The notes under the pieces are model-generated. The model was not told the DNA's origin and made no database searches. It saw nothing but the letters and a program-made list of their open reading frames with translations. A program made the translations under genes and the position numbers. From NCBI RefSeq assembly GCF_018494065.1, contig NZ_JABBFR010000012.1, positions 1 to 64,000 of the forward strand: DNA of 64,000 nt. The letters are read 5' to 3'. Shown in pieces: positions 49,141-60,763 of this stretch. Every line of letters starts with the position of its first letter. Within the stretch, counting starts at the first letter, position 1. Origin of the DNA: Rosenbergiella gaditana (GTDB taxonomy: Bacteria; Pseudomonadota; Gammaproteobacteria; Enterobacterales; Enterobacteriaceae).

Positions 49141-50412
49141 TTACTCGCCAGAGGCTTGCGCTTCTTGCTTACCATAAATTAGCATCGGTTCAGAGGTTCC
49201 CCCGATAACATTCTCGTCGATAACCACTTTTTCAACGCCTTCAATTGAAGGAAGTTCATACATGGTTTCGAGCAATGCTGCTTCAACGATGGAACGAAGC
49301 CCACGTGCGCCAGTCTTACGGCTCATCGCTTTCTCAGCAATAGCCACTAAAGCTTCTTCACGGAACTCTAACTCTGCCCCTTCAAGACTAAACAGCGCTT
49401 GATACTGTTTGGTTAGCGCATTTTTAGGCTCACGCAAGATCTGAATCAGAGCTTCTTCACTCAATTCACTGAGGGTCGCTACGACAGGTAGACGCCCGAT
49501 GAACTCAGGAATAAGTCCAAATTTGATCAGATCCTCTGGTTCAGCCAGTGCCAGTAATTCCCCTTCTGCGGCTTTCTTAGATGGATCTTTTACCGTTGCA
49601 GCAAAACCAATACCTGATCCCGTTTCTACACGTTGAGCAATAACTTTATCTAATCCAGCGAAAGCACCACCGCAGATAAACAGAATTTTTGACGTATCGA
49701 CTTGTAAAAACTCTTGTTGGGGATGTTTACGACCACCTTGTGGAGGAACTGCTGCCACGGTGCCCTCGATGAGCTTCAGCAAGGCTTGCTGAACCCCCTC
49801 ACCAGAGACATCACGCGTAATGGAAGGGTTGTCTGACTTACGAGAAATTTTATCAATTTCATCAATGTAGACAATACCACGTTGGGCTTTCTCAACGTCA
49901 TAATCGCATTTTTGTAGCAATTTCTGGATGATGTTTTCAACGTCTTCACCAACATAACCCGCTTCTGTAAGGGTTGTTGCATCAGCCATAGTGAAAGGAA
50001 CGTCCAGTAAACGCGCCAATGTCTCAGCTAATAACGTTTTGCCACTTCCGGTTGGCCCGATCAGTAGAATATTACTTTTACCCAGCTCAACACCATTTGA
50101 CGTATCACCATTACGTAAACGCTTGTAGTGGTTATAAACCGCTACAGAAAGGACTTTCTTCGCCTTTTCTTGGCCAATCACGTAGTCATCGAGATGTGTA
50201 CGAATCTCGCGTGGCGTCGGCAGTGCATTGCGCTCGCGATGTGGAGCAACTTCTTTTATCTCTTCACGAATAATGTCATTACATAAATCAACACATTCGT
50301 CGCAGATATACACTGACGGTCCGGCAATTAGCTTACGTACTTCATGCTGGCTCTTGCCGCAGAAAGAGCAGTACAGCAATTTACCTGAACCCTCTTTGCG
50401 CTTATCAGTCAT
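49141..50412 (-). CDS. clpX: ClpX, ATPase subunit of ClpXP
   Basis: ClpX unfolds tagged proteins (for example ssrA-tagged) and feeds them to ClpP. The N-terminal zinc domain has Cys15, Cys18, Cys37 and Cys40. Walker A is [15 protein letters not shown], the pore loop is in [12 protein letters not shown], Walker B is [14 protein letters not shown], and the ClpP-docking IGF loop is in [10 protein letters not shown]. The protein has 423 residues (E. coli 424). It lies about 90 bp after clpP in the same direction. Confidence 0.98.
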   Translation of the reverse strand: MTDKRKEGSGKLLYCSFCGKSQHEVRKLIAGPSVYICDECVDLCNDIIREEIKEVAPHRERNALPTPREIRTHLDDYVIGQEKAKKVLSVAVYNHYKRLRNGDTSNGVELGKSNILLIGPTGSGKTLLAETLARLLDVPFTMADATTLTEAGYVGEDVENIIQKLLQKCDYDVEKAQRGIVYIDEIDKISRKSDNPSITRDVSGEGVQQALLKLIEGTVAAVPPQGGRKHPQQEFLQVDTSKILFICGGAFAGLDKVIAQRVETGSGIGFAATVKDPSKKAAEGELLALAEPEDLIKFGLIPEFIGRLPVVATLSELSEEALIQILREPKNALTKQYQALFSLEGAELEFREEALVAIAEKAMSRKTGARGLRSIVEAALLETMYELPSIEGVEKVVIDENVIGGTSEPMLIYGKQEAQASGE

Positions 50413-50501
50413 CAGTTAGCCTCTTCTCAGTGTAATCAGTGCCAGCATTATCATTGTTGGATAATGCTCGACGTTTAGGTGTACAGTGTCGCTTAGCGCT
50501 T

Positions 50502-51125
50502 TTACTTGCGGTGAGTCAGGACGGAATCAACCAGTCCATAATCTACGGCTTCTGCTGCAGAGAGGAAGCGGTCCCGCTCAGTATCACGCTCAATTTCTTC
50601 TAAGGTTTTACCTGTGTGCTTCGCCATTAACTCATTCATGCGCTGTTTAACTTTAAGAATTTCTTTAGCATGAATTTCGATATCGGTAGCTTGGCCTTGG
50701 TAACCCCCTAACGGTTGGTGGATCATCACACGAGAGTTCGGTAAACAAAAACGTTTACCTTCTGCCCCTGCTGTTAACAGAAAGGCACCCATCGAGCAGG
50801 CCTGTCCCATACAGATAGTGCTAACATCAGGTTTGATGAATTGCATCGTATCATAGATAGACATTCCCGCCGTAATCACACCACCTGGCGAGTTAATGTA
50901 GAGATAGATATCTTTCTCAGGATTTTCAGCTTCAAGAAAGAGCATCTGCGCGACGATCAGGTTTGCCATATGGTCTTCAACCTGACCGGTCATGAAAATA
51001 ACGCGTTCTTTTAATAAGCGTGAATAGATATCGTAAGAACGTTCGCCACGCGAAGTCTGCTCGACAACCATGGGAACCAGAGCCATTTGGGCAGCCGTCA
51101 TTTCGGGTTGATTACTGTATGACAT
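50502..51125 (-). CDS. clpP: ClpP protease subunit
   Basis: ClpP is the 14-subunit serine protease used with ClpX and ClpA. The protein has 207 residues, as in E. coli. The catalytic triad residues are Ser111 (GQACSMGAF), His136 (VMIHQPLGG) and an Asp in [10 protein letters not shown]. An N-terminal propeptide of about 14 residues ([14 protein letters not shown]) should be cut off. Lies between tig and clpX. Confidence 0.98.
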   Translation of the reverse strand: MSYSNQPEMTAAQMALVPMVVEQTSRGERSYDIYSRLLKERVIFMTGQVEDHMANLIVAQMLFLEAENPEKDIYLYINSPGGVITAGMSIYDTMQFIKPDVSTICMGQACSMGAFLLTAGAEGKRFCLPNSRVMIHQPLGGYQGQATDIEIHAKEILKVKQRMNELMAKHTGKTLEEIERDTERDRFLSAAEAVDYGLVDSVLTHRK

Positions 51126-51284
51126 AAACCATCTCCTGGGTAAATTTCTTGAGCAACGCTTGTCGCCTTAAGTAACAGCAGCCATTGATGCAGCGTATTT
51201 TACATTCATTTAAGCATAACAAGGTTTTTATTAATACGCGAAGTAGATTACTGAGGTTCAGAAAATTCTTTTCAAGGGGCACTA

Positions 51285-51318
51285 CAAAAAAAGGCTCGTG
51301 ACTTGGGATCACGAGCCT
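51285..51318 (-). terminator. Rho-independent terminator of tig
   Basis: AGGCTCGTGA-(7 nt)-TCACGAGCCT followed by a run of seven T on the minus strand, just after the tig stop. Confidence 0.92.
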
Positions 51319-51343
51319 AATTCAATAGCTAAGCTATTACGTC

Positions 51344-52642
51344 TTAAGCCGGTTGGTTCATCAGTTCTTGGAACTTAGTCGCTTTTTCAGTAAGTTTTGC
51401 TTTTTCAAGAATTAAATCAACAGCTTGCTCTTCTAGCGCAACGTTACGCATGTTGTTCATCATCTCTTTATTTTTGCTATAGTACTCGATCACTTCTTGT
51501 GGATCTTCGTACGCGGCAGCCATATCAGCAATCATGGTGTTCACACGCTCTTCGTCAGCTTTTAGCTCATTGGTGTTGATGACTTCACCCAATAGTAAGC
51601 CAACCATTACGCGACGTTTCGCTTGCTCTTCGAATAGCTCACGAGGCAGCTCTAACGCTTGTTGCTCGTTACCACCAAAACGTTGTGCGGCTTGACGACG
51701 TAATACATCGATCTCACCATCAATTAATGCAGCAGGAACGTCGATTTCGTTTTGTGCAAGTAAGCCGTCAATAGCTTGGGTCTTGATACGGTTACGCACA
51801 GCACCTTTCAGCTCACGTTGCATATTTTTGCTGATTTCAGCACGCAGGCCGTCAATAGAACCGTCCGCAACGCCGAAACGTTGAATGAACTCTTCAGTCA
51901 ATTCTGGCAGTTCACGCTCTTCAACTTTTTTCAGAACGATGTCGAACTTAGCGTCTTTTCCTTTCAGGGTTTCAGCGTGGTATTCTTCAGGGAATTTAAC
52001 ATCAATAGTAAATTCTTCACCTGCTTTATGACCCACTACGCCCTCTTCGAAGCCTGGGATCATACGACCTTGGCCCATTGCCAGAACGAAGTCAGAAGAT
52101 TTTCCACCTTCAAACTCTTCACCGTCGACAGAACCAGAGAAATCGATAGTAACGCGGTCTTCAGCGGTAGCCGCTTTATCTGTTTCTTTCCAATCTGCTT
52201 GTTGCTTGCGCAGAGTGTCCAGCATTGCATCAACGTCTTCATCGTTAACGTCAACAACAGGTTTCTCGATTTCGATGTTCTCTAACCCTTTCAATTCAAC
52301 TTCTGGGTAGACTTCGAATTCAACAGAGTAAGTGAAATCTTCACCTAACTTATATTCGCCTGGAACATAGTTTGGTGCACCCGCTGGATTGATCTTCTCT
52401 TTAATGATCGCATCAATAAAATGACGAGACATAAGTTCGCCCAGAACATCCTGACGAGCAGAAGCACCGTAACGCTTTTCAATGATGGTCATTGGCACTT
52501 TGCCTTTACGGAAACCATCGATACGCGCTTTTTTAGCGATATCAACCAGTTCTTTCTTCACCGCACCTTCAATGCTGTCGGCAGGGATAGTCATGGTAAT
52601 GCGACGGCCTAGGCCCTGAGTTGTTTCAACTGAAACTTGCAT
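51344..52642 (-). CDS. tig: Trigger factor
   Basis: Trigger factor is the ribosome-bound chaperone. The ribosome-binding signature is [18 protein letters not shown], near residue 45. The FKBP-type isomerase domain follows ([36 protein letters not shown]). The long helical C-terminal domain completes 432 residues, the same as in E. coli. It is upstream of clpP-clpX. Confidence 0.98.
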   Translation of the reverse strand: MQVSVETTQGLGRRITMTIPADSIEGAVKKELVDIAKKARIDGFRKGKVPMTIIEKRYGASARQDVLGELMSRHFIDAIIKEKINPAGAPNYVPGEYKLGEDFTYSVEFEVYPEVELKGLENIEIEKPVVDVNDEDVDAMLDTLRKQQADWKETDKAATAEDRVTIDFSGSVDGEEFEGGKSSDFVLAMGQGRMIPGFEEGVVGHKAGEEFTIDVKFPEEYHAETLKGKDAKFDIVLKKVEERELPELTEEFIQRFGVADGSIDGLRAEISKNMQRELKGAVRNRIKTQAIDGLLAQNEIDVPAALIDGEIDVLRRQAAQRFGGNEQQALELPRELFEEQAKRRVMVGLLLGEVINTNELKADEERVNTMIADMAAAYEDPQEVIEYYSKNKEMMNNMRNVALEEQAVDLILEKAKLTEKATKFQELMNQPA

Positions 52643-52920
52643 CTTGTTACCTCAAAAAATCACGTGCTCGATTGGCCTCATGGAGAACAGCGAGGTGACC
52701 CACTGTTCCGCAACAGAACATGTTGATACGGTTTGAACAACATCCCTGTTACCAGAAGCTTCACGAAGACATTCTGGAAAAATAGACGCCGCATTATAGC
52801 GGCATCAGCGATATGAGTCGAGATTTGGCAGGGTTTCGAGGGGAGATTCTGCGAAAATTTTATCAATTAAGGGCACATTTTGAGACAAATCAGAAAATAG
52901 ATGATCAAACTGTCTTTTTT
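52643..52920. other. Intergenic region between bolA and tig
   Basis: About 280 bp with no gene; it should hold the tig promoter. I see no clear known element other than AT-rich boxes. Confidence 0.3.
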
Positions 52921-53235
52921 TTAAGCAATCATTCCTGCACCACGGCAGTCGGGTGAGGACAATACCGTATCTTGTAATCCTTCCCACTCTTTAGGCGTGT
53001 AAGTATGTAATGCTAAGGCGTGCACTCCGCCAGCCAGTTCAGCGCTCAGAATGCTGTAAATAGAACGATGTCGAGCAAGAAAACGTTGATTAGTAAATTG
53101 CTCTGACACGACGATCACTTTGAAATGGCTTTCAGCACCCGCCGGAACATTGTGGCGATAGCTCTCATTCTGCACATCAAGGTGAGAAGGGGAAAAAGCC
53201 TGAAATAATTTTTCTTCAATTGTCTGACGTATCAT
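52921..53235 (-). CDS. bolA: BolA-family transcriptional regulator/Fe-S partner
   Basis: BolA affects cell shape, biofilm and stress responses and forms Fe-S complexes with the glutaredoxin GrxD. The protein has 104 residues (E. coli 105). The conserved fold is [41 protein letters not shown] with the helix-turn-helix-like [13 protein letters not shown], and the His ligand in [12 protein letters not shown]. It lies between tig and yajG, as in E. coli. Confidence 0.96.
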   Translation of the reverse strand: MIRQTIEEKLFQAFSPSHLDVQNESYRHNVPAGAESHFKVIVVSEQFTNQRFLARHRSIYSILSAELAGGVHALALHTYTPKEWEGLQDTVLSSPDCRGAGMIA

Positions 53236-53392
53236 AATAAGTCCCTCGCTATTAAGGCATCCAATGACCTTAAATAAATTGTAGCGTTTATTTCTTGTTA
53301 CATACTACTTTTGCGAAAAAAAAACGTGCTATTTTAGTGGCGGTTCCGCATAAGCGGTTTAATTCCTCTATGAACTATCGAGTGGCAAATTC

Positions 53393-53977
53393 ATGGCTCT
53401 TTTGAAAAAGTTTGGTTTCCCGTTACTGGCCTTATTTTTACTGGCGGGTTGCGCCGCACCAAGCAACACCATTGATGTAACTCCCCAAATTCGTCTACCT
53501 CAGCAAGATCCTAGCTTGATGGGTGTCACTATCAGTATTAATGGTGCCGATCAGCGTACCGACCAAGCGCTAGCAAAAGTGAACCGCGACGGTCAATTAG
53601 TGACACTAACCCCTTCACGCGATCTGCGCTTTCTTTTACAAGAAGTGTTAGAAAAACAGATGACGGCTCGCGGTTATATGGTCGGCCCTTCAGGGGCAGT
53701 AGATTTACAGATCATTGTTAACAAACTCTACGCTGACGTTACGCAAGGAAATGTGCGCTACAGCATCACTACTCAAGCTGACGTCTCCATCATCGCCACA
53801 GCGAAAAATGGGAATAAGCAGGTTAAAACTTATCGTCAAAGTAACAGTATACAAGGACCATTTAGCGCCACGAACGCCAAAATTACTTCGGCAGTCAACA
53901 GTGCATTAACCGATGTAATGAGCGATATGGCTGATGACACCTCAATTCACGAGTTTATTAAACAAAACGCTCACTAA
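53393..53977 (+). CDS. yajG: Lipoprotein YajG
   Basis: A 194-residue lipoprotein with lipobox LLAGC (Cys19) and the YajG domain (NTIDVTPQIRLPQQDP, RDLRFLLQEVLEKQMTARGY, DLQIIVNKLYADVTQGN). Function is not known. It is next to ampG in the same direction with 42 bp between, which suggests co-transcription and a possible link to cell-envelope recycling. Confidence 0.93.
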   Translation: MALLKKFGFPLLALFLLAGCAAPSNTIDVTPQIRLPQQDPSLMGVTISINGADQRTDQALAKVNRDGQLVTLTPSRDLRFLLQEVLEKQMTARGYMVGPSGAVDLQIIVNKLYADVTQGNVRYSITTQADVSIIATAKNGNKQVKTYRQSNSIQGPFSATNAKITSAVNSALTDVMSDMADDTSIHEFIKQNAH

Positions 53978-54019
53978 CTGATACTATGGCTGTATGTTTT
54001 CTGCCTACAGCCATTCATC

Positions 54020-55492
54020 ATGACCACACCCTCACGATTTGTCACTTTTTCTCGTACTACCTTGGTCCTATTACTGCTCGGATTTTCTTCTGGACTCCCC
54101 TTGGCGCTTACGTCAGGAACGCTGCAAGCTTGGATGACAGTTGAGGATATCGATCTGAAAACCATTGGTTTTTTTTCTATGGTAGGCCAAGCATACGTTT
54201 TTAAATTTCTCTGGGCACCCATGATGGATCGCTATTCTCTTCCTTTCACTGGACGGCGACGTGGGTGGTTGGGGGTATGCCAATTTATATTAATTCTGTT
54301 AATTGTCATGATGGGTACAATTAACCCGAATTCTAGTTTACTGTTACTCGCGATACTCGCTGTGGCTGTCGCCTTTTTCTCTGCATCACAAGATATCGTG
54401 TTTGATGCGTGGAAAACCGATGTTCTTTCTGCAGAAGAACGGGGTAACGGTGCTGCATTAACAGTACTCGGTTATCGCCTCGCTATGTTAGTTTCTGGAG
54501 GCTTAGCGCTATGGCTTGCTGACCGCTATCTCGGCTGGCATAACACCTATTTTCTAATGGCTGGGCTAATGTTGCTGGGTCTATTAGGGACGCTACTCGC
54601 TAAGGAATCGGAGCAACCTGTCTCACCTCCCCTATCGTTACGTCATGCTGTGGTCGATCCTCTCAAGGATTTCTTCACCCGCAACAACACCTGGTTAATG
54701 ATTACGCTTATCATCTTTTATAAATTAGGCGATGCATTTGCGGGGGCGCTGAGTACCTCTTTTCTGATTAGAGGGCTTGGATTCAGTGCTGGGGATGTTG
54801 GACTGGTCAATAAGTCATTGGGCTTAGTCGCCACCATTATCGGTGCCTTGTACGGCGGTGCGATGATGAGAAAATGGAGCTTGTATCGTGCCTTAATGAT
54901 TTTCGGTATAGCTCAAGCCGTTAGCAACTTAGCCTATTGGCTACTGACAGTGATCCCTAGCCATATATGGTCCATGGGAAGCGCGGTATTTATCGAAAAT
55001 CTATGTGGTGGAATGGGGACTGCTGCGGCTGTGGCATTGTTAATGTCTCTGTGTAATCGCCGCTTTTCAGCCACGCAATTTGCCCTCCTTTCTGCACTGA
55101 GTGCCATGGGTCGCGTGTACGTGGGACCTATTGCTGGCTGGCTGGTGGACTCTTGGCACTGGTCAGGTTTCTATGCCTTTACAGTACTGGCCTCTCTGCC
55201 GGGGTTACTGTTACTACGCGCCGCGAAGACCTCACTGCTTAAGCTTGATGATAACACCCATTTCACGCCTCGTTGCCACTACGCCACTGGCTATTCACTC
55301 ACGGCTAAAGGTTTTTTACTTGGCGCTATATTGGCGACGTCGGGGCTGATTATAATGTTAATCACTTACCTGTTCGATTTGCCCGAGTTGGTCATAACAC
55401 AGCCACTGATCCGCTATGGGGTGATGGTCGCTGCAATTGCCACAGTGGGGGGGGTGACACTGGATATCCTTTCGAGGGAAAAAGCAGCATAA
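54020..55492 (+). CDS. ampG: Muropeptide permease AmpG
   Basis: AmpG imports GlcNAc-1,6-anhydro-MurNAc peptides during murein recycling and so feeds the AmpD/AmpR beta-lactamase signalling route. MFS-type, 490 residues (E. coli 491), about 14 helices. Conserved parts are LLLLGFSSGLPLALTSGTLQ, KFLWAPMMDRY, and SASQDIVFDAWKTDVL with the key Asp. Follows yajG. Confidence 0.96.
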   Translation: MTTPSRFVTFSRTTLVLLLLGFSSGLPLALTSGTLQAWMTVEDIDLKTIGFFSMVGQAYVFKFLWAPMMDRYSLPFTGRRRGWLGVCQFILILLIVMMGTINPNSSLLLLAILAVAVAFFSASQDIVFDAWKTDVLSAEERGNGAALTVLGYRLAMLVSGGLALWLADRYLGWHNTYFLMAGLMLLGLLGTLLAKESEQPVSPPLSLRHAVVDPLKDFFTRNNTWLMITLIIFYKLGDAFAGALSTSFLIRGLGFSAGDVGLVNKSLGLVATIIGALYGGAMMRKWSLYRALMIFGIAQAVSNLAYWLLTVIPSHIWSMGSAVFIENLCGGMGTAAAVALLMSLCNRRFSATQFALLSALSAMGRVYVGPIAGWLVDSWHWSGFYAFTVLASLPGLLLLRAAKTSLLKLDDNTHFTPRCHYATGYSLTAKGFLLGAILATSGLIIMLITYLFDLPELVITQPLIRYGVMVAAIATVGGVTLDILSREKAA

Positions 55493-55883
55493 AATGCTAT
55501 TTTTTTTGTTATTAGGAAAAATTCTGTTTATCGAACTAATAATTCATTCGGTACTTTGGGTGCAGGGAATGAAAGACAAGATGAGGGAATGTGAATAAAT
55601 GATACAATCAATGGTTATTTATGTTAAATAAATGATACACAAACTTCGTGGTTATAGCTCTAAAAATTATGAACGCAGTTTATCAATAGGATTTTGTTAT
55701 ATTAAAGCCAACTAATTGATGGTGTTGATAATTTCATCCTGTGAATAAAATTTGTTAAATGTCTCAAATAACCATCTACACTTTACTGACAGAACCTCAA
55801 GCAGGTTTACACTACTCCAACGTTACCGTAAAATACCGATACACTTAAACGACAATACAGCCCTTTGTCATTGAGGTCGTTAA
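55493..55883 (+). promoter_or_regulatory. Regulatory region upstream of the cyo operon
   Basis: About 390 bp with no gene. AATAAATGATACA occurs twice, at 55594-55606 and 55627-55639, starts 33 bp apart (about three helical turns), which is a typical spacing for cooperative regulator binding. TTAAATAAATG-type sequence is AT-rich, like ArcA sites. In E. coli this region binds ArcA and Fnr. Confidence 0.4.
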
Positions 55884-56810
55884 ATGAGACTCAAGAAATA
55901 CAAAAATAGTTTGGGGATTTTGTCATTAATTTCAGCCACTCTGCTCATGAGTGGTTGCGATAGTGCGCTTTTAAATCCTAAAGGTCAGATTGCACTGGAG
56001 CAACGTTCATTAATACTGACAGCCTTCGGCTTGATGTTGATTGTCGTCATTCCAGCAGTCTTCATGGCAATTGCATTCGCCTGGAAGTATCGGGCATCGA
56101 ATACAAATGCTAAATACTCACCTAACTGGTCACACTCTAATAAAGTGGAAGCAGTAGTTTGGACCGTTCCGATCCTGATTATTGTTTTCTTAAGCGTGCT
56201 GACTTGGAAAAGTACTCACTCTCTAGAACCAAGTAAACCTATCGTTTCTGATGTAAAACCTGTCGAAATTGATGTCGTTGCTTTAGACTGGAAATGGCTG
56301 TTTATCTACCCTGAGCAAGGTATTGCAACAGTTAATGAGATTGCTTTCCCAGCAAATACTCCGGTGCATTTCAATATCACGTCAAACTCTGTGATGAACT
56401 CATTCTTTATCCCAACACTGGGTAGCCAAATCTACGCTATGGCAGGAATGACAACGCAATTGAACTTGATTGCGAACGAAGCAGGGACTTTTGATGGGAT
56501 CTCCTCTAACTACAGTGGTCGTGGATTCTCTGGTATGAAGTTTAAAGCCATTGCAACCAACACCAGTGCTGAATTTCAGCAGTGGGTAGATAAGGTCAAA
56601 ACTGCACCTAATACACTGACTACCATGGATCAGTTTGAGAAGTTGGCTGCGCCAAGCGAAAACAATCCAGTGGAATATTTCTCAAATGCTAATCCTGAAC
56701 TGTTTACACAAGTTGTTGACAAGTTTATGTCTAGCCACGGAAAAATGAACATGCCTGCTCACGCTGGTATGGACATGAATCACACCGCTTCAGCCGGAGC
56801 AGAGGAATAA
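55884..56810 (+). CDS. cyoA: Cytochrome bo3 quinol oxidase subunit II
   Basis: CyoA is the periplasm-facing subunit of the bo3 ubiquinol oxidase. The lipoprotein signal ends in LLMSGCDS (Cys25), two membrane helices follow, then a cupredoxin-fold domain that lacks the CuA ligands, as in quinol oxidases ([20 protein letters not shown]). The protein has 308 residues (E. coli 315). The His/Met-rich C-terminus ([13 protein letters not shown]) is common. First gene of cyoABCDE. Confidence 0.97.
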   Translation: MRLKKYKNSLGILSLISATLLMSGCDSALLNPKGQIALEQRSLILTAFGLMLIVVIPAVFMAIAFAWKYRASNTNAKYSPNWSHSNKVEAVVWTVPILIIVFLSVLTWKSTHSLEPSKPIVSDVKPVEIDVVALDWKWLFIYPEQGIATVNEIAFPANTPVHFNITSNSVMNSFFIPTLGSQIYAMAGMTTQLNLIANEAGTFDGISSNYSGRGFSGMKFKAIATNTSAEFQQWVDKVKTAPNTLTTMDQFEKLAAPSENNPVEYFSNANPELFTQVVDKFMSSHGKMNMPAHAGMDMNHTASAGAEE

Positions 56811-56812
56811 TC

Positions 56813-58795
56813 ATGTTAGGAAAATTAACATTAGCGGCGGTTCCCCTCGACGTACCAATCGTCATGGTGACCATCTCCGCTATTATCCTTATTGGTCTGG
56901 CACTCGTTGCCGCCATCACTTACTACGGTAAGTGGAAGTATCTGTGGACAGAGTGGTTTACCTCTATTGACCACAAAAAACTCGGCATCATGTACTGCAT
57001 CATGGCTTTCGTGATGTTGCTTCGTGGTTTTGCCGACGCCATCATGATGCGGAGCCAACAGGTTCTTGCCTCAGCGGGTGAAGCGGGCTTCCTTCCGCCG
57101 CACCACTACGATCAAATCTTTACCGCGCATGGCGTGATTATGATTTTCTTCGTAGCGATGCCTTTCGTTGTTGGTCTGATGAACATTGCTGTACCGCTGC
57201 AAATCGGTGCACGTGATGTTGCTTTCCCATTCCTGAACAACTTAAGCTTCTGGTTCACGGCAATCGGTGTCATCTTGGTAAACCTTTCACTGGGTGTGGG
57301 CGAGTTCGCGCAAACCGGTTGGCTGGCCTACCCTCCTCTGTCGGGTGCTGAATACAGCCCAGGCGTAGGGGTTGACTACTGGATTTGGAGTTTACAGCTA
57401 TCAGGTATTGGTACAACGCTGACAGGGATTAACTTCTTCGTCACAATTTTGAAAATGCGTGCCCCAGGCATGACTATGTTCAAAATGCCAATTTTCACCT
57501 GGACCGCGCTGTGTACTAACGTCCTGATTATTGCGGCGTTCCCAGTATTGACTGTGACCTTAGCACTGCTGACCTTGGATCGTTACCTTGGCTTCCATTT
57601 CTTTACTAATGAAATGGGCGGTAACATGATGATGTACGTCAACCTGATTTGGGTTTGGGGACATCCAGAAGTTTATATCCTTGTTCTGCCTGTGTTCGGT
57701 GTCTTCTCTGAAGTTACTGCGACTTTCGCTAAAAAACGCATGTTTGGTTACACCTCAATGGTGTGGGCAACTGTTGCGATCACCGTCCTGTCATTCATCG
57801 TTTGGTTACACCACTTCTTCACTATGGGATCCGGTGCCAACGTCAATGCCTTCTTCGGTATCATGACAATGATTATCGCAATCCCAACTGGGGTTAAGAT
57901 CTTCAACTGGTTGTTTACGCTGTATCAAGGCCGTATCGAAATGACTGCGCCTATGCTATGGACCATCGGCTTTATCGTCACCTTCTCGGTGGGCGGTATG
58001 ACAGGTGTTCTGTTAGCGGTTCCTGGTGCTGACTTCGTATTACACAACAGTCTATTCCTGATTGCTCACTTCCATAACGTTATTATCGGTGGTGTAGTCT
58101 TCGGTTGTATGGCAGGTGTGACTTACTGGTTCCCGAAAGCCTTTGGCTTCAAGCTTGACGAGAAATGGGGCAAACGCTCTTTCTGGTTCTGGATCATCGG
58201 GTTCTTCGTTGCCTTTATGCCGCTTTACGCATTAGGCTTCATGGGTATGACCCGTCGTTTAAGTCAAAATATTGATCCACAGTTCCACCCACTGCTTGTT
58301 GTTGCAGCTTGTGGTGCTGGCCTGATCGCACTGGGTATTCTCTGCCAGCTGATCATGTTCTATGTCTCAATCCGTGACCGTGAACTGAATCGTGACCTGA
58401 CTGGGGATCCATGGGGCGGGCGTTCTCTTGAGTGGGCAACATCATCTCCACCTCCGTTCTACAACTTTGCGGTTATTCCAGAAATCAATGAGCGTGACTC
58501 ATTCTGGGAAATGAAGCAAAAAGGTGAAGCCTATAAGAAACCTGCGCATTATGAAGAAATTCATATGCCTAAAAATAGTGGTGCTGCAGTAGTTATCGCT
58601 GCCTTCGCAACTATCTTTGGTTTCGCAATGATCTGGTACATCTGGTGGTTGGCGGTTGTCTCTTTTGTTGGAATCTTGGCGAGCTGGATCATCAAGAGCT
58701 TTGACGAAGACGTGGATTACTACGTTACCGTTGAAGAGATCGAACAGATTGAGAACAAACACTTTGAAGAACTTAGCAAAGCAGGTGTGAAATAA
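56813..58795 (+). CDS. cyoB: Cytochrome bo3 quinol oxidase subunit I
   Basis: CyoB holds haem b, haem o3 and CuB and pumps protons. The protein has 660 residues and about 15 helices. The CuB/Tyr motif is [14 protein letters not shown], with the His-His pair in [10 protein letters not shown] and the haem His pair in [11 protein letters not shown]. The D-channel entry appears in [20 protein letters not shown]. It starts 2 nt after the cyoA stop and its stop overlaps the cyoC start. Confidence 0.98.
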   Translation: MLGKLTLAAVPLDVPIVMVTISAIILIGLALVAAITYYGKWKYLWTEWFTSIDHKKLGIMYCIMAFVMLLRGFADAIMMRSQQVLASAGEAGFLPPHHYDQIFTAHGVIMIFFVAMPFVVGLMNIAVPLQIGARDVAFPFLNNLSFWFTAIGVILVNLSLGVGEFAQTGWLAYPPLSGAEYSPGVGVDYWIWSLQLSGIGTTLTGINFFVTILKMRAPGMTMFKMPIFTWTALCTNVLIIAAFPVLTVTLALLTLDRYLGFHFFTNEMGGNMMMYVNLIWVWGHPEVYILVLPVFGVFSEVTATFAKKRMFGYTSMVWATVAITVLSFIVWLHHFFTMGSGANVNAFFGIMTMIIAIPTGVKIFNWLFTLYQGRIEMTAPMLWTIGFIVTFSVGGMTGVLLAVPGADFVLHNSLFLIAHFHNVIIGGVVFGCMAGVTYWFPKAFGFKLDEKWGKRSFWFWIIGFFVAFMPLYALGFMGMTRRLSQNIDPQFHPLLVVAACGAGLIALGILCQLIMFYVSIRDRELNRDLTGDPWGGRSLEWATSSPPPFYNFAVIPEINERDSFWEMKQKGEAYKKPAHYEEIHMPKNSGAAVVIAAFATIFGFAMIWYIWWLAVVSFVGILASWIIKSFDEDVDYYVTVEEIEQIENKHFEELSKAGVK

Positions 58796-59403
58796 TGTCT
58801 TCTCTATCTAAACACCACGACGCCCATGGAGAGCATGGGCATCACGATGCAGGAGCCAATAAGATTTTCGGCTTCTGGATCTACCTGATGAGTGACTGCA
58901 TTATCTTTGCAACCTTGTTTGCAACCTATGCAGTGATGATGAATAGCACCGCAGGGGGTCCTGCAGGACGTCAGATCTTTGAACTGCCTTATGTTCTTGG
59001 TGAAACCGCCCTACTCCTCCTAAGTTCTATTACTTACGGCATGGCAGTTATTGCCATGAATAAAGGTAATAAAGGAACGGTTAATGCTTGGTTAGTATTA
59101 ACTTTCCTGTGTGGTCTAGGATTCATCGGGATGGAAATCAATGAATTCCATCACCTGATTTCTGAAGGCTTTGGCCCTCAGCGTAGCGGCTTCCTGTCTG
59201 CGTTCTTTACCTTAGTCGGTACCCACGGACTTCACGTAACTTGTGGTCTGATCTGGATGCTGGTTCTGATGTTCCAGATCGCGACTCGTGGTCTGACAGC
59301 AACTAACCGCACTCGTATCATGTGCCTAAGCTTATTCTGGCACTTCTTAGATGTGGTGTGGATCTGTGTGTTTACCATTGTCTATCTGATGGGGGTCATG
59401 TAA
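58795..59403 (+). CDS. cyoC: Cytochrome bo3 quinol oxidase subunit III
   Basis: CyoC is a five-helix structural subunit. The protein has 202 residues (E. coli 204), with a His-rich N-terminus ([16 protein letters not shown]), then [20 protein letters not shown] and [15 protein letters not shown]. It overlaps cyoB and cyoD by 1 nt at both ends, so translation is coupled. Confidence 0.97.
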   Translation: MSSLSKHHDAHGEHGHHDAGANKIFGFWIYLMSDCIIFATLFATYAVMMNSTAGGPAGRQIFELPYVLGETALLLLSSITYGMAVIAMNKGNKGTVNAWLVLTFLCGLGFIGMEINEFHHLISEGFGPQRSGFLSAFFTLVGTHGLHVTCGLIWMLVLMFQIATRGLTATNRTRIMCLSLFWHFLDVVWICVFTIVYLMGVM

Positions 59404-59732
59404 TGAGTCATTCAGCAACCGAACATGGCGCATCGCATGGTAGCGTGAAGTCGTACATGATTGGCTTCATCCTTTCTATCATCCTGACTGGAATCCCTTT
59501 CTGGATGGTAATGGATGGAAGTTCTGCACACTCCACTACACTGGCTGTAGTGGTGATCTGTGCCGTAGTTCAGGTTATTGTCCATCTGGTCTATTTCCTC
59601 CACCTCGACAGTAAGTCTGAGGGCGGCTGGAACCTAGTAGCCATTGTCTTCTCAGCAATCATCATCTTGATTGTTGTGGTAGGCTCGCTGTGGATCATGT
59701 GGAACCTTAACTACAACATGATGCCCCACTAA
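59403..59732 (+). CDS. cyoD: Cytochrome bo3 quinol oxidase subunit IV
   Basis: CyoD is the small three-helix subunit needed for assembly. With the ATG at 59403, overlapping the cyoC stop, it has 109 residues, as in E. coli: [49 protein letters not shown] longer open frame starting at 59322 lies inside cyoC and is not used. Confidence 0.96.
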   Translation: MSHSATEHGASHGSVKSYMIGFILSIILTGIPFWMVMDGSSAHSTTLAVVVICAVVQVIVHLVYFLHLDSKSEGGWNLVAIVFSAIIILIVVVGSLWIMWNLNYNMMPH

Positions 59733-59746
59733 CTGAGTTAACCGTA

Positions 59747-60637
59747 ATGATTAAGCAATACCTACAAGTGACAAAACCAGGAATTATTTTCGGAAATTTA
59801 ATTTCTGTGATCGGGGGTTTTTTGCTCGCCTCTAAAGGCAGCATCGACTTCCGCTTATTTTTCGTCTCACTGATTGGCGTTTCTCTCGTCGTCGCATCAG
59901 GTTGTGTCTATAACAACGTGATCGACCGCGATATTGACCATAAGATGGAAAGGACGAAAAACCGAGTTCTGGTGAAGGGGCTCATTTCAACAAAAGTGAG
60001 CTTGGCATATGCCACTTTGTTAGGTATTGCTGGTTTTGCGGTACTCTACTTTGGTGCAAATCCGCTGGCTATGTGGCTGGCGGTAATGGGTTTCGTGGTT
60101 TATGTCGGTGTCTACAGTCTCTACATGAAACGTAATTCTGTTTATGGAACGTTAATTGGAAGCTTGTCAGGTGCCGCTCCTCCCGTGATTGGCTACTGTG
60201 CCGTCACGGGCAGTTTCGATGCGGGTGCATTGATCCTACTGGCTATCTTCAGCTTATGGCAAATGCCTCACTCTTATGCCATCGCTATCTTCCGCTTTAA
60301 AGATTATCAAGCGGCAAATATTCCGGTGTTACCCGTTGTTAAAGGTATCTCCGTCGCGAAAAACCATATTACGCTGTATATCATCGCGTTTATGGTAGCG
60401 ACCTTAATGCTCTCTTTAGGGGGCTATGCTGGCTATAAATATTTAGTGGTTGCCGCCGCAGTCAGCTTATGGTGGTTAGGGATGGCGCTCTCTGGTTATA
60501 AATCAGAAAATGACGACCGGGTCTGGGCGCGCAAACTGTTTGTCTTCTCTATTGTCGCCATCACCGCGTTAAGCGTCATGATGTCAGTCGACTTTATGGG
60601 CCCGGGCTCCCCTGAGCTACTGACCTACGTGCGTTAA
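59747..60637 (+). CDS. cyoE: Protohaem IX farnesyltransferase (haem O synthase)
   Basis: CyoE makes haem O, the cofactor of CyoB, by adding a farnesyl group to haem B. A UbiA-type prenyltransferase of 296 residues with nine helices. Asp-rich metal motifs are [18 protein letters not shown] and [10 protein letters not shown]. Last gene of the operon, ended by a terminator. Confidence 0.97.
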   Translation: MIKQYLQVTKPGIIFGNLISVIGGFLLASKGSIDFRLFFVSLIGVSLVVASGCVYNNVIDRDIDHKMERTKNRVLVKGLISTKVSLAYATLLGIAGFAVLYFGANPLAMWLAVMGFVVYVGVYSLYMKRNSVYGTLIGSLSGAAPPVIGYCAVTGSFDAGALILLAIFSLWQMPHSYAIAIFRFKDYQAANIPVLPVVKGISVAKNHITLYIIAFMVATLMLSLGGYAGYKYLVVAAAVSLWWLGMALSGYKSENDDRVWARKLFVFSIVAITALSVMMSVDFMGPGSPELLTYVR

Positions 60638-60653
60638 TCCCACTCTTAGCTTT

Positions 60654-60682
60654 AAGGCGCGAATTTCGCGCCTTTTCTTTTT
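60654..60682 (+). terminator. Rho-independent terminator of cyoABCDE
   Basis: AAGGCGCGA-ATT-TCGCGCCTT followed by a T-rich tract, 17 bp after the cyoE stop. Confidence 0.92.
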
Positions 60683-60763
60683 GTTACCTAAGCTTAAGAT
60701 CTATTCATTTACCCAACCTACACAACTCCTTAGACTAGAAACAGAATTAAATTAGAGGTTGTA

